Positions 47,842-58,400 of a stretch of DNA of 64,000 nucleotides are shown here, one piece after another. How positions within the stretch are numbered: the stretch's first letter is position 1; each line of letters starts with the position of its first letter. Origin of the DNA: Microbacter margulisiae (lineage in GTDB: Bacteria > Bacteroidota > Bacteroidia > Bacteroidales > Paludibacteraceae); NCBI RefSeq assembly GCF_014192515.1, contig NZ_JACHYB010000002.1:1178001-1242000 (forward strand), written 5' to 3'. The notes under the pieces were generated by a model that worked only from the letters and a program-made list of their open reading frames with translations, ran no database searches and was not told where the DNA came from. Both the position numbers and the translations under genes were made by a program.

Positions 47842-49584
47842 TTAAGGTTTATCGACCATCAGGAAAACGGCTCCCCATGGAGGTACCGATACTTTAATTC
47901 CCTTGGCAGTTAAAGCCGAATAGGCATCCAGCGTTTCGTAGTTCGAAGGACCTCCTGCTACGGCTGTCGGCCCTTGACCATTGGCATATATTTTTCGGGA
48001 GAAATCTCCGTTATCCTGGCCTCCTGCCAATGCGTACCAATAAAAGCGTGATCCCATCCGGAAGTTTTTGAGTTTTACCTGGACAATTTGAGGCGTACCG
48101 GACATGTTTACCAATGCTACGCTTGCCTGTCCTGAGGTATAGGTCGATGCATAGGCTCTTATTTTGTTATTTCCGTTTATTGTCGTACTGACCAACCTGT
48201 CGCCGATACATTTCTGAAAATAATACATATAGTAAAAAGAGGGCCTTGGAGTCCATTTAGCGACTCCCGGTTCGTCTCCCGCACTGAAGAGCCCCATGTC
48301 ATTCCCTCCTGACCATCCGTTGTACAAATCCCAACGGGCAGCTAATCCGAATTTATTTTTTATAGCTTCAGCCTGTACAATGACGGCAAATGTCCCACTG
48401 GTGTTCGATACTTGTTGCATGGAATCCTGTGCCCACATGTTCCATTCCGATAAGATAACCGGTTTAAGCGTTCCTCCATATTTCAGGATCTCGCTTTTCA
48501 TGAATGTCATCATATCTTCCGGAACAGTTGAGGCATCATAGAGTACGGTTGAAGCATCGCTGTTTTGTCCATATGGAGTAATGTAATTATGCCCGATGTA
48601 AAAATCGGCGTTATTGCCCACAGCAGGTATCATGGTTGCATTCCATGTTTGCGTAGTCATTGTTTCCCACGATTGTATGGGAGATTCCTGCATGACCGCT
48701 CCAATATAGATTTGCTTGCCGGTTTGGGCTGCGGCTACCCTCATTGAATCGGCAAATACTTTGAATTGTTCCCCATAAACTTCTCCCGTCAAATATTCCG
48801 GTTGTCCGTCTTGATTTGCAGCGGTGTCGATACGGTATCCCCATTCCCAATCGCCATAATTCTCGTTACCGATTTCCCAATATTTTGTACGGCCATTATC
48901 GTACCGCACCCAATCTGCTGCCAAATGAGCCGCTGTTTGCACGGGATGAGCCCCCGTCCCATAGCGGGCATAGGCATAATTTACCGTAATTAATCCAACA
49001 CTGTTCGTCTCTTGTAAAACGTTATAATAATCGTCAACGCTGGCTTGCCAGTTGTTGGTCGTTTTGCCGTAAGTATACAAATTTGTCGTTTGATACGTCC
49101 CGTCTGCTTTTCGTAATCGGGTAGGAGCATCAGCCGGTGGTTGATCCTGATTACAGTTCCAGAAAAAAGCATCACTCCCGCTTCCTGCGGGGAACCGGAT
49201 CACATGTGGATTTAAATCCTTTAATGGAGTCATTAGTTGAGCTACATTATACATTGGCCCCATCCAATTGTTTGCATTTTGTCCGAAAATGGTTAATGGG
49301 ATTTTTGTGATCACCGATGAGGCGTCTACGGTTACACTGTCGGTCGGAGAGGCCGAAGAGATGGTGCCCTCTATATATGTAGGAGCAACATATGTCTTCG
49401 ATTGCCAATTATCCAGAAAAAATCCTATGGTTGAATCAATCGGTGGGTCTATTGCCTGAATAATAGAATCATTGTTATTAGAGATCCTTTCAATGTCGTT
49501 TCTTGAACATGAAAACATTCCAGTCATCACTGTACCCGTCAATGTAATAGAGAAAATGAGCTTCTGAAATTGTGATGCTTTCAT
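47842..49584 (-). CDS. Clan GH-A glycoside hydrolase lipoprotein, family not assigned
   Basis: 580-residue lipoprotein (lipobox MFSC, C26) followed by a 60-residue low-complexity linker. Motifs of a retaining TIM-barrel glycosidase: FGQNANNWMGP (100-110), VIRFPAGSGSDAFFW (128-142), acid/base candidate E241 in YWEIGNENYGDW and nucleophile candidate E380 in VILSEWNMW, then a C-terminal beta-sandwich. GNEN plus EWNMW is closest by eye to GH51 and GH44 patterns but neither fits well. As the first gene of the mannan operon and probably surface-anchored, it is a good candidate for the first endo-acting enzyme. Confidence 0.75.
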   Translation of the reverse strand: MKASQFQKLIFSITLTGTVMTGMFSCSRNDIERISNNNDSIIQAIDPPIDSTIGFFLDNWQSKTYVAPTYIEGTISSASPTDSVTVDASSVITKIPLTIFGQNANNWMGPMYNVAQLMTPLKDLNPHVIRFPAGSGSDAFFWNCNQDQPPADAPTRLRKADGTYQTTNLYTYGKTTNNWQASVDDYYNVLQETNSVGLITVNYAYARYGTGAHPVQTAAHLAADWVRYDNGRTKYWEIGNENYGDWEWGYRIDTAANQDGQPEYLTGEVYGEQFKVFADSMRVAAAQTGKQIYIGAVMQESPIQSWETMTTQTWNATMIPAVGNNADFYIGHNYITPYGQNSDASTVLYDASTVPEDMMTFMKSEILKYGGTLKPVILSEWNMWAQDSMQQVSNTSGTFAVIVQAEAIKNKFGLAARWDLYNGWSGGNDMGLFSAGDEPGVAKWTPRPSFYYMYYFQKCIGDRLVSTTINGNNKIRAYASTYTSGQASVALVNMSGTPQIVQVKLKNFRMGSRFYWYALAGGQDNGDFSRKIYANGQGPTAVAGGPSNYETLDAYSALTAKGIKVSVPPWGAVFLMVDKP

Positions 49585-49992
49585 GATATGACGCTATGGT
49601 GAAGTTTATTCGCTGTACTATTTCTTTCGTAGATAGAAATAGGGGAAGCATATAAATATACATTAAAGACGTATGGGCTCTAACTTTATATAAACGCAAA
49701 AGGCAGAAAAGAGAGGCGTATAGGAAGAATCCCTGCTACCCGTACGCCTTTAAAAAAAGTCACACAACTCTCCGCCTGTAATTACATTTTTATCTTTCAA
49801 TGTAAAAGAGTGTTTTGATTTTGTCTTCTACATTGCAAATGTATTGATTGATAGCTCTATTTCTTAATACTATTCTTGCAATGAATGATACTTTCTCTTC
49901 AATCCGGGAAATAGCATGGGAAGCCTGAACGTAAAAGAAAAAAGGAGAAGCACATGCCTCTCCTTCTTTTCTTATATTCAACTAATTCAGTT
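49585..49992. other. Intergenic region between the tricorn-like gene and the mannan operon
   Basis: 408 bp. It holds the tricorn terminator (49936-49970), a second imperfect stem (AGGCGTA/TACGCCT, about 49712-49752) and a small stem TTACATT/AATGTAA near 49781-49804. No exact TAnnTTTG for the mannan operon was found. Small frames here look like chance. Confidence 0.55.
49936..49970 (-). terminator. Terminator of the tricorn-like gene
   Basis: On the minus strand an imperfect stem, AAGAAGGAGA against TTCTCCTT around GGCATGTGC, is followed by a long T run, 22 nt after the stop at 49993. Confidence 0.65.
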
Positions 49993-52900
49993 TTAGTTGA
50001 GACCGCCTTCGTCTTTACCGCTTGGATAAGCAGGCAGATCTGTAGGAGGCTTCGGTAAATTCATCGGATGTTCTTTGATTTGTTTCATAATGTATTCGAT
50101 GGCGGTGTCAAGCTGGGCATCTTTCCCTTTCAGAAGATCTCCCGGCAGGTCATCGACGTTGATATCCGGACTTACACCATGATTCTCGATCGCCCATTGC
50201 GAGTCAAGCCCATAGATACTATTTTCCGATACAATCAAATCTCCTCCGTCCAGAAGTTTCCAGTCGTCATTATATCCTCGAACACCACCCCAGGTTCTTG
50301 TTCCGATAAGCGGACCCAATCCATATTTTCGGAAGTAGAACGGGAACATGTCGCCGTCGGATGCTGAATAATGATTGATCAGGGTTGCTTTATATCCGTT
50401 CAATACTTCTTCAGGATAACGCATGGCTGCATGCTGGTTGTTGGTACTCATTCCGACCAATACCCGGCGAAGACGTTCCAGAACAATCTGATCGATAAAG
50501 CCACCTCCGTTAAAACGATCGTCGATAATGATTCCTTGTTTACTGATTTGAGGGTAGAATTGTTGTACAAACTGATCCATTCCCAACGCTTCCATGTCTG
50601 ACAGGTAGATATACCCGATTTTGCCGTCGGATGCTTTATTGACATATTCACGGTTATGATTGATCCAATTGTTAAGGCGCAACATCAATGAATTGTCAAT
50701 AGGCTTCACGGTAATGGTATGTGTTCCTTTTCCATCAGGTGTTTCAGCAATGGTTAAGGTGGTTTGTTGTCCGACAGTATTGACCAGAAGGGTGTAAGGA
50801 TTCATCGGGGCTTTGAGTTCATGCCCGTTAACAGCAAGCAGGTAATCGCCTTCTTTTACATCATTTCCCGGTTGCATGAGTGGAGACTCATATCCCGGGC
50901 GTGAGTTATCCCCGGCATATATTGTCTTGAAATAGTAGCGGCCTGAAGCTTCATTTAAGCCAAAGTCAACTCCCAATGATCCGGTAGGATTGTTTGGTCC
51001 AAGATAATTGTCATCACCTCCCCACACATAGCAGTGAGAATTGTTCAATTCCCCGATCATTTCACCAATGATGTAATTCAGGTCTTCGCGTGATCCGAGC
51101 ATCGGAAGGAATTTTGCGTAACTGTTGCGGACTTCTTCCCAATTGACGCCGTTCATTTTTGGATTATAGAAGAAATCGCGGAATAAACGCCAGGATTGAT
51201 GATACATTTCGTCCCATTCTTCACGTGGATTAATCAGGCTTTTCATGTCTGACGTATTTAACGCTTCGGCGCCCTGACCATTTTTAGCAGTGGCAGGAAT
51301 TATGAAATAATCACCTTTTTGTGTATAGAGAATGGTACTTCCGTCCGCACTCAGGGTAAATGCTCCTACTGCAGAGCCCACCACGGCATCACCTTCTTTT
51401 TTCTTCAGGTCATAGCTCATAATGGCTGATTCTCCACTCCCTTTTAACGGACCGTCAACCAATTGTAATGGCTGCGTTTGATAATACACTTTATCTCCGC
51501 TGACCTGGATGTTGTTATAATCGCCATAAGGAATCGGTAAAGAAATGAGCCTTTCCATCAATCCGTCAAGGTCGATTTGTATGGCAGGTATATTCCCCGG
51601 TTTCCATGCTGAAGCTTCTGCAGGTTTTTTCGGAGCTTCCGGAGTCCCTTCGTCGGAAGTCAGCGCAAAGGGAGATTTCTCATTTTGTTGTAAGGCCACC
51701 ATGTAAATGCCATCCATTTTTTCAGGTGCAATATTAAATTCCGTTTCACTGAAAGTTGGATTTTCATGGCGTGCAGAGACAAACAACAGGAATTTTCCAT
51801 CTGCACTGAACACAGGATCATGATCGGCAAACATTCCTGTACTGATCTTAGTTGTTTTATTTTTGGTCAGGTTATAAAAATAGATTTGAGGGAGTCCGCT
51901 GGCATTTGTTTTCGTATAAGCAATCCATTGTCCATCAGGTGACCAGTGGTAATCCAATATTTTATGAACGGGATCCTGATCGATTTGAACTGCTTTTTTG
52001 TCTTTTGTGTTGACATACCAGAGCATATGGTTATTGTCCGAGAAAGCCAGCATATCGCTGTTTGGAGACCATTGCGGATTAAAAAAGAACCCTTTCTTGA
52101 AATCGGTAACCAATGTTTGATTCCCTGATCCGTCTGCCGGACGGATTGCAATTTCGTTTTCGCCGCTTGCATCGGTTACGTAAGCTACCCATTTGCCATC
52201 AGGGGACCATGCCGGATATTGTTCCTGGGCATCGGATGTTTGTGTAATGTTTCTCGTAGGCCCGTGTTTTGCCGGAACTGTATAAATATCTCCCCGTGCA
52301 CCGAATAATGCACGTTTCCCATTAGGTGCAATATCGAAACTGCGAATCATTTTATTGACGGTTGCCCAGCGTGGCGATGTTTTGGTTCCATCATCAGGAA
52401 CGGTTACATTGATTTTGTGTAATGTTTCCGAAGGTAAATCCAAAACATAAAGCGAACCTCCATTCTGAAAAACAATGCCGTTGTTTCCCAGACTTGGCCA
52501 GTCAATATCATAATCTTTAAAATGGGTAATTTGGCGGAATGTTTTGTTGGTCAAATCATACGCCCAAATGTTCAGGCGATGATCTTCCCCTCTGTCTGAA
52601 GCAAAATAAATAGTGCTTTTATACCACATGGGATAGGTGTCTGTGCCTTTCCAGTCGGTCATACGTTCGATGGCATGGCTTTTCAGATCATAAATCCAGA
52701 TATCCTGAGCTAACCCTCCCGTATAACGTTTCCATGTACGAAAATTCCGGAAGATACGGTTATAAGCAATTTTAGAACCATCAGGACTGAAAGAGAGAAT
52801 GCCTCCCTGTTGCACAGGTAGTCTTTCGGGTAATCCTCCGTCCTTATTTATTTCAAATAATTCTCCAAACCACGAATTCCAGGTATGGCTTCTTGAAAGG

Positions 52901-53328
52901 AATACAATGTTTTTCCCGTCAGGCGACCAGTTGACTACCATGTTATTTGGCCCCCAACGTGTAGGCGCTTTAGGAACAACATCAGATTGATACGTTAAAC
53001 GGGTGGGAACTCCTCCTTCGGCAGGCATGACATACACGTCGGTGTTTCCTTCATATTGGCCTGTGAAAGCAATAGTTTTACCATCAGGCGAGAAGCGGGG
53101 CATTACATCATATCCCGGATCGGAAGTCAGGCGTGTGGCGACTCCACCATCCCTGTTTACACTCCAGAGATTTCCTGCAGCCTCAAAAACAATGGTATTG
53201 TTGTAAAGGGTCGGAAACCGGCAAAGCAGTGAGGTTTCGTTTCCTGCATAGAGGGAGCTCCCGGTAAAGGGTGCTGTTCCCAGAAGTACTACTACAAAAA
53301 GGTACAACAAACGATAACGACGATTCAT
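49993..53328 (-). CDS. Tricorn-like peptidase (S41) with TolB-type propeller
   Basis: 1111-residue periplasmic protease with a signal peptide (about 1-28). The first 600 residues are beta-propeller repeats of the TolB/WD40-like type (many copies of SPDGKxIAF-like blades). They are followed by the C1 region with the catalytic histidine H765 in NNSHCYVWGG, a PDZ domain (about 830-890, VKEGDYLLAVNGHEL) and the S41 core with nucleophile S990 in SASDGD and GTRTWGGVRGY. The C-terminus has WAIENHGVSPD. It probably trims peptides in the periplasm. It stands between SusCD genes and the mannan operon with its own terminator; no catalytic residue is missing. Confidence 0.93.
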   Translation of the reverse strand: MNRRYRLLYLFVVVLLGTAPFTGSSLYAGNETSLLCRFPTLYNNTIVFEAAGNLWSVNRDGGVATRLTSDPGYDVMPRFSPDGKTIAFTGQYEGNTDVYVMPAEGGVPTRLTYQSDVVPKAPTRWGPNNMVVNWSPDGKNIVFLSRSHTWNSWFGELFEINKDGGLPERLPVQQGGILSFSPDGSKIAYNRIFRNFRTWKRYTGGLAQDIWIYDLKSHAIERMTDWKGTDTYPMWYKSTIYFASDRGEDHRLNIWAYDLTNKTFRQITHFKDYDIDWPSLGNNGIVFQNGGSLYVLDLPSETLHKINVTVPDDGTKTSPRWATVNKMIRSFDIAPNGKRALFGARGDIYTVPAKHGPTRNITQTSDAQEQYPAWSPDGKWVAYVTDASGENEIAIRPADGSGNQTLVTDFKKGFFFNPQWSPNSDMLAFSDNNHMLWYVNTKDKKAVQIDQDPVHKILDYHWSPDGQWIAYTKTNASGLPQIYFYNLTKNKTTKISTGMFADHDPVFSADGKFLLFVSARHENPTFSETEFNIAPEKMDGIYMVALQQNEKSPFALTSDEGTPEAPKKPAEASAWKPGNIPAIQIDLDGLMERLISLPIPYGDYNNIQVSGDKVYYQTQPLQLVDGPLKGSGESAIMSYDLKKKEGDAVVGSAVGAFTLSADGSTILYTQKGDYFIIPATAKNGQGAEALNTSDMKSLINPREEWDEMYHQSWRLFRDFFYNPKMNGVNWEEVRNSYAKFLPMLGSREDLNYIIGEMIGELNNSHCYVWGGDDNYLGPNNPTGSLGVDFGLNEASGRYYFKTIYAGDNSRPGYESPLMQPGNDVKEGDYLLAVNGHELKAPMNPYTLLVNTVGQQTTLTIAETPDGKGTHTITVKPIDNSLMLRLNNWINHNREYVNKASDGKIGYIYLSDMEALGMDQFVQQFYPQISKQGIIIDDRFNGGGFIDQIVLERLRRVLVGMSTNNQHAAMRYPEEVLNGYKATLINHYSASDGDMFPFYFRKYGLGPLIGTRTWGGVRGYNDDWKLLDGGDLIVSENSIYGLDSQWAIENHGVSPDINVDDLPGDLLKGKDAQLDTAIEYIMKQIKEHPMNLPKPPTDLPAYPSGKDEGGLN

Positions 53329-53531
53329 AATTAAAAATTTAGTGTGTTTGTCTAAGAAATAAATTGTTTATAATAATATAGGGAATAGAAATAACAAGTC
53401 TAAAGTCAACAAATCTGTTAGCTAGATTCAACAGAATCCTACTACCTACTGTTTTCCAACTATCAACCTACTTTGAGGTTGGTATCTTCTTTAACTTCTT
53501 GCTGTTTTACTACTGTTATGTAGATAATTTT

Positions 53532-53539
53532 CAAAGGTA
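53532..53539 (-). promoter_or_regulatory. Candidate -7 element for the tricorn-like gene
   Basis: The minus strand reads TACCTTTG, an exact TAnnTTTG, about 200 nt upstream of the ATG at 53328. No clean -33 element. Confidence 0.38.
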
Positions 53540-53781
53540 ACAATCCTGTTTTGTGTCAGATTACTATGTTGCAATGTTTAATGATTAATAACGCATAATA
53601 GGAATTTCCGGAGAAGGCTTTATGTCATTGAGTTTCTCTCTCTTATCTCCGAAACAACCTTTTCTGTTGATGTTCTTTAGCCACGCAAAGTTGCGGAAGT
53701 AATAACGTTAATGTTATTTGTTCAGGCAATTTTCTCTGTAATATTAAAGATAAAGAAACGTTTCAGGCTTGATATTCCGAT

Positions 53782-53822
53782 AAAAAAAGCTGTCTCCGCT
53801 TTATAGAATAGAGACAGCTTTT
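53782..53822 (-). terminator. Terminator after the SusD gene
   Basis: AAAAGCTGTCTC and GAGACAGCTTTT form a perfect 12-bp stem with a 14-nt loop and T runs, 20 nt after the SusD stop on the minus strand. Confidence 0.8.
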
Positions 53823-53841
53823 ATTTGATTTATGAAATTAC

Positions 53842-55452
53842 TTAGTGTGTACCACCTGCCCACCATACAGGATCAGTATATACATACTGTCCGTTTCCGT
53901 AAGCTTTTGCTACATTCGGGTTGGCAGTTACATCAGATGTCCCGTATGTATAACGCAATGGGAATTTGGTCGCATCCAATGGATTTTCCAACGTGATGAA
54001 TGATGCTTCTCCAAATGCTTTCAACCGGCGATAATCGTTATACGTTTCCAGTGCTTCCCCTTCGCCACCATACAATGCCAGGTATTTTTGTACCATGATT
54101 TCCCGTAACGGATTAGCTTGGAATAACGGTTTTACATCCTTGCTTAGATAGTTTACAACTGTGGTATCTGCGATCGTAGTTGCTCCTTTTACTGGATAGC
54201 TTCCCCAAACCAATTCATTATTTACATCTTTTACAACAGTAGGAATTTTGGTTGCGATTGCACTGCTAACACCATTAGCCATACATGCCCATGCTGAATC
54301 CTGATTGCCTAACCGTTGGAATGCTTCAGCTTTTAAGAATTGTAATTCATGATAGCTCAATAAGTCGGTTGGATCCATTGCAGCCGCGCCATAAATAGAG
54401 ACATCATATACATCCATTTGTTGTACAGGAGTTCCGTTAGGAGCTGCACTAATGGTTGAATCTGTTCCTGCGTCAACCTTGAAGTAATAATTGTTATTTT
54501 TATCTACAGCTAAATTCATAAATAATACACCTGCACGAGGGTCATTTCGTTTTAGTAGTTTATCAACAAAGCTTTGACTTACAGAAAAATAGTCGCGATC
54601 ATTGTAGAATTGGGCAAATGGACTTGCGGCGGAAGATCCTATGCCTTGATAAACGGCATATTTTGCATCTTCATCAGGTGAAGAGAACGATTTATTCGCC
54701 CATGCAATGATGTTTTGTAAATCCTGTTGCTGATTTGTGCTACGATACAACAAGTGCATGGTGTAGCGTGCTTTCAAACCATATGCAAATTTGATCCAAC
54801 GGGAAGCATCGCCTCCAAACATTAAATCCTGCGATCCTAAAGGACCGGTTGCAGCAGCATCACTACCTTGCAAATCGGTAATAGCCTGATCCAAATAAGT
54901 AAACACAGCCTGATAAATGGATTGTTGAGAGTCGATCGCCGGAGTCAGGATAGACCCTGCATTAGGAATATTTAGATCTGCAGCCTGACTATAAGGAGCA
55001 TCCCCAAACATATCGGCAAGAATAGCAGAGTTGTAAGCTGCCAATACTTCTGCCACCCCTTTGGTGATATTATTCCCCGCTTCAGATCCCCCTGTAGAAC
55101 AGTTTTTGATTACTATCTTAGCGTTCTTTAAATTCTGGTATAAAGACATCCATGGATTATCGTATGTTGTAGCTGAAACCGGTTGTGTTTGGCGTAACTC
55201 AGCATCATACATTTGTCCATACGTTCCAACCTGATACTCCATATAGACGGAAGCATAAAATGATAGGTCAGCTCCAACAATATTAAAAGCCGTTGATGTT
55301 TCCAGGTCGGTTACAATAAACTTGGATGCAGCTGTGGTTGGATTATCAGGATTTGTATTGATTCGGTCCATGATCGATTGTGAACAAGACGATAAGAACG
55401 CAACACCCAAACCAATCATAACCCATTTTGAAAGATATATTCTCTTTTTCAT
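53842..55452 (-). CDS. SusD/RagB-family lipoprotein (SusD-like_2 type)
   Basis: Surface lipoprotein of 536 residues, binding partner of the SusC encoded 19 bp upstream. Lipobox with C23 (AFLSSC), followed by DRINTNPDNPTTA, a signature I associate with the SusD-like_2 group. Later motifs are MFGDAPYSQA, RWIKFAYGLKARY, YHELQFLKAEAFQR and ALETYNDYRRL. No carbohydrate enzyme lies on the same transcript, so the ligand cannot be named; this group is seen beside both glycan and peptide genes. Confidence 0.9.
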   Translation of the reverse strand: MKKRIYLSKWVMIGLGVAFLSSCSQSIMDRINTNPDNPTTAASKFIVTDLETSTAFNIVGADLSFYASVYMEYQVGTYGQMYDAELRQTQPVSATTYDNPWMSLYQNLKNAKIVIKNCSTGGSEAGNNITKGVAEVLAAYNSAILADMFGDAPYSQAADLNIPNAGSILTPAIDSQQSIYQAVFTYLDQAITDLQGSDAAATGPLGSQDLMFGGDASRWIKFAYGLKARYTMHLLYRSTNQQQDLQNIIAWANKSFSSPDEDAKYAVYQGIGSSAASPFAQFYNDRDYFSVSQSFVDKLLKRNDPRAGVLFMNLAVDKNNNYYFKVDAGTDSTISAAPNGTPVQQMDVYDVSIYGAAAMDPTDLLSYHELQFLKAEAFQRLGNQDSAWACMANGVSSAIATKIPTVVKDVNNELVWGSYPVKGATTIADTTVVNYLSKDVKPLFQANPLREIMVQKYLALYGGEGEALETYNDYRRLKAFGEASFITLENPLDATKFPLRYTYGTSDVTANPNVAKAYGNGQYVYTDPVWWAGGTH

Positions 55453-55471
55453 AATTACGTCAGATTAAAAA

Positions 55472-58400
55472 TTAGAATTTGAAATTCAAGCCCATTCCAT
55501 AGCTTGAGGTTTGTGGCAACGAGAAACGTTCGAAGGCGCCGGCCATAGTGGTATTACCTTGTGAAGCTTCCGGGTCAAAGTTTGGATAGTTGGTCCAGAG
55601 CAAGATGTCACGTGCATAAACTGACAGATCTAATGTCACGCCACCGCTTTTCAACAATGGATAAGCGACAGAAAGTTCACGCAATTTGATGAATGAATTG
55701 TTGTATATGGAAGATTCATCAATGTTATTGATAGCAGTATAGTAATCCTGCAAATCGACTGCAGTTGTGTTTGGTGTGCCATCTGTATGAACACCTTTTA
55801 CAACGATATTTCCACTACGATTCAATGTTTCTTTTCCAACACCATAGAATCCCAACAATCCGTTGGTCCCTCCGTACATCTGACCTCCATCTTTCCAGCT
55901 TAATACAGCATTAATGGTTACTTTCCACAAACGAAGCGTTGTGTTATAGTCCAGAGTGAAATTAGGAGCTACTTTCCCAATCACGCCTGGAGCACCTGCC
56001 ATAGGAAGACCATTGGCATCTACAACCAGATTTCCTTTGGAGTCACGTTGATAACTTACGCCATAAATAACAGGGAATTCCTGTCCGGCTTGTGCACGAA
56101 CCTGTGGCGTGGTGAATCCACCTAAGAAGATGCTTCCAACACCCGGAGCGAGCTTATCTACGAAATTATCCATTTTTGTCCAGTTAAACTGGTTGTCCCA
56201 TTCGATATTCGTTGTCCGGATTGGATTAATGGACAAAGATACTTCATGTGTATTTGTATGAATTGCTCCTCCATTAGTGATTAACTGTTGTGACCCTGTT
56301 GAGCCTGCAAGAGGTACTGCAAAGATTTGATCGGTTACATTCTGACGGGAGAAGGTATAGTTTAACCCAATCAGATTTCCAAACAATTTCAAATCAAATC
56401 CTCCTTCATACGATTTTGTGTTTTGAGGCTTTAATTTGGGATCGTAGATTACATAATAAGGAGTAAAAGCGGTGACACCATTAATAGGATATAAAACAGG
56501 AGTTCCACTCCAAAAATCACTTCCATATGCAGGAACAGAGTAATAATTTTCCATATAAGTTCCGGCTTGTCCAACCTGCGCATAGGATGCACGCAGTTTC
56601 AAGTAACTCAGCGTATGGCTTCTTACGCCTGGCAACTCAGTAACAACGAAACCTGCTGAAAGTGATGGATAAAAGAAATTCCGGTGATGAGGTGGCATGG
56701 AAGAAACAACATCTTCACGTCCAGTGGCATTCAGATAGAGCATGTCTTTCCATGATGCTGATACATTGGCAAAAAATCCTACTGTACGATTTCCCAATTG
56801 AGAGATGGTATTGCTCTTTGTTACTGTGTTATTCAGATTATTCCATCCAGGCCAGTTGAATGTTTGTCCGTAAGCGTCTACTGATTTTGTAGTTTCATCA
56901 TTAATTTCATTTCCTGCTAAAGCCGTAAAATCCCAATCCTGATTGATCTTCCAATCGTAATTTGCTGTTAATAACGAGTTTATAGTAGTGCGTTTAAACA
57001 TATAATCTTCTGCAGATCCCATTCCTCCCTGATGGCCGTAACCCCAGATAGTTTCGTATAAAGTGGAATAGGTATCCGTTCCCAGTTGGTATTTTACATC
57101 CAGGGTTTGATTGTTATTCCATTTCGTCGAATAGGTAGCATAAGCATTCCCAAAGAAACGATTGGTTGTTTCAGCAAACAAATTGTTCTTTACAGACCAG
57201 TACGGATCATCAAAACTTGCAGTCGAACGATATGCATTTTCTTTATATGGGTTAGTTGCATATGAGGATGGGATTCCTTTTAAATCATAGGAAGGAGGAG
57301 CCGGATAAATCAAAGCTACAATACCATCATTTGCACTGGTGGTTTTCAGGATACGGTCCTGTACATAGTTGGCATTAACCCCTGTTTTCCAATGATCATC
57401 AAGCTTTGTTTCCATAGTTCCTTTTGCTGTATAACGATTCATCCCTGTTGAAGGAACAATACCTGTCTGGTTCATGGTTGAAAGCGTAAACGCATAGGTG
57501 GTATTATTCAATGCCTGAGCTACATTGAACATATTACTTGTGGTAAATCCGGTACGGAAGAAGTCTTTTACGTTATTGTAAACATGTGGAGTTGTCCATG
57601 GGTCAAGTCCAGCATTTGCACGTTGCGGAACGTAATACATTCCCGGATGCATCCCATATTTACTGGTATAGCTATTGGATGTTTCTCCACCATATTTAGC
57701 ATCTTGTGGCAATTTTGAAATCAGAGGCCCCCATGATTGGGATGAGGTTGGAACGTATGCTCCATAACTTCCTTGTGCATACATGGTCTGCAAATCAGGG
57801 TAGCGTGAGATGGTGGAGACTGCATTGTTAGTTGAGAAGGTAATTTGAGGCTTCCCTTTAGCAAGTCCCTGTCCGCTTTTCGTGGTTATAACAATCACAC
57901 CGTTTGAAGCGCGGATTCCATAAAGTGCTGCAGCAGCCTGTCCTTTCAAAACCGTAATGCTGGCAATATCACTCGGGTCAATATCAACGCCACGATCCGA
58001 ATAGTCAGATCCGGTAACCCCATTGCTGGCTGCAGTTGATACGTCTGGTGTTGAGGCAATTGGCATTCCATCTACAACATACAATGGAGTGTTGTCTCCT
58101 GTAAATGAACGGACGCCACGGATAACAATCTGTGAAGAAGCACCTGGCATACCACTGGAAGGAGTTACGGTGACACCGGTTACCTTACCGTCCAGGGCAC
58201 TTGATAATCCTGTGCTTCCTGCTTGTTCCAACGCTTTTCCACTAACATCGGAGGCGGCATATCCCAAAGCTCTTTGCTCTTTTTTTATGCCAAAAGCGGT
58301 AACAACCACTTCATTCATTTGTTGTGTGTTCGAATGCATGGTTACCCGCATGCTCGGTTTAGCTTCCAGTTCTTGTTTCAGCATGCCGACATACGAAAAC

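Larger units (their letters stand above)
53329..53841. other. Leader of the tricorn-like gene and end of the SusD gene
   Basis: 513 bp without a gene. It contains a candidate promoter (53532-53539), a small stem near CAACC...GGTTG, and the SusD terminator at 53782-53822. Confidence 0.55.
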
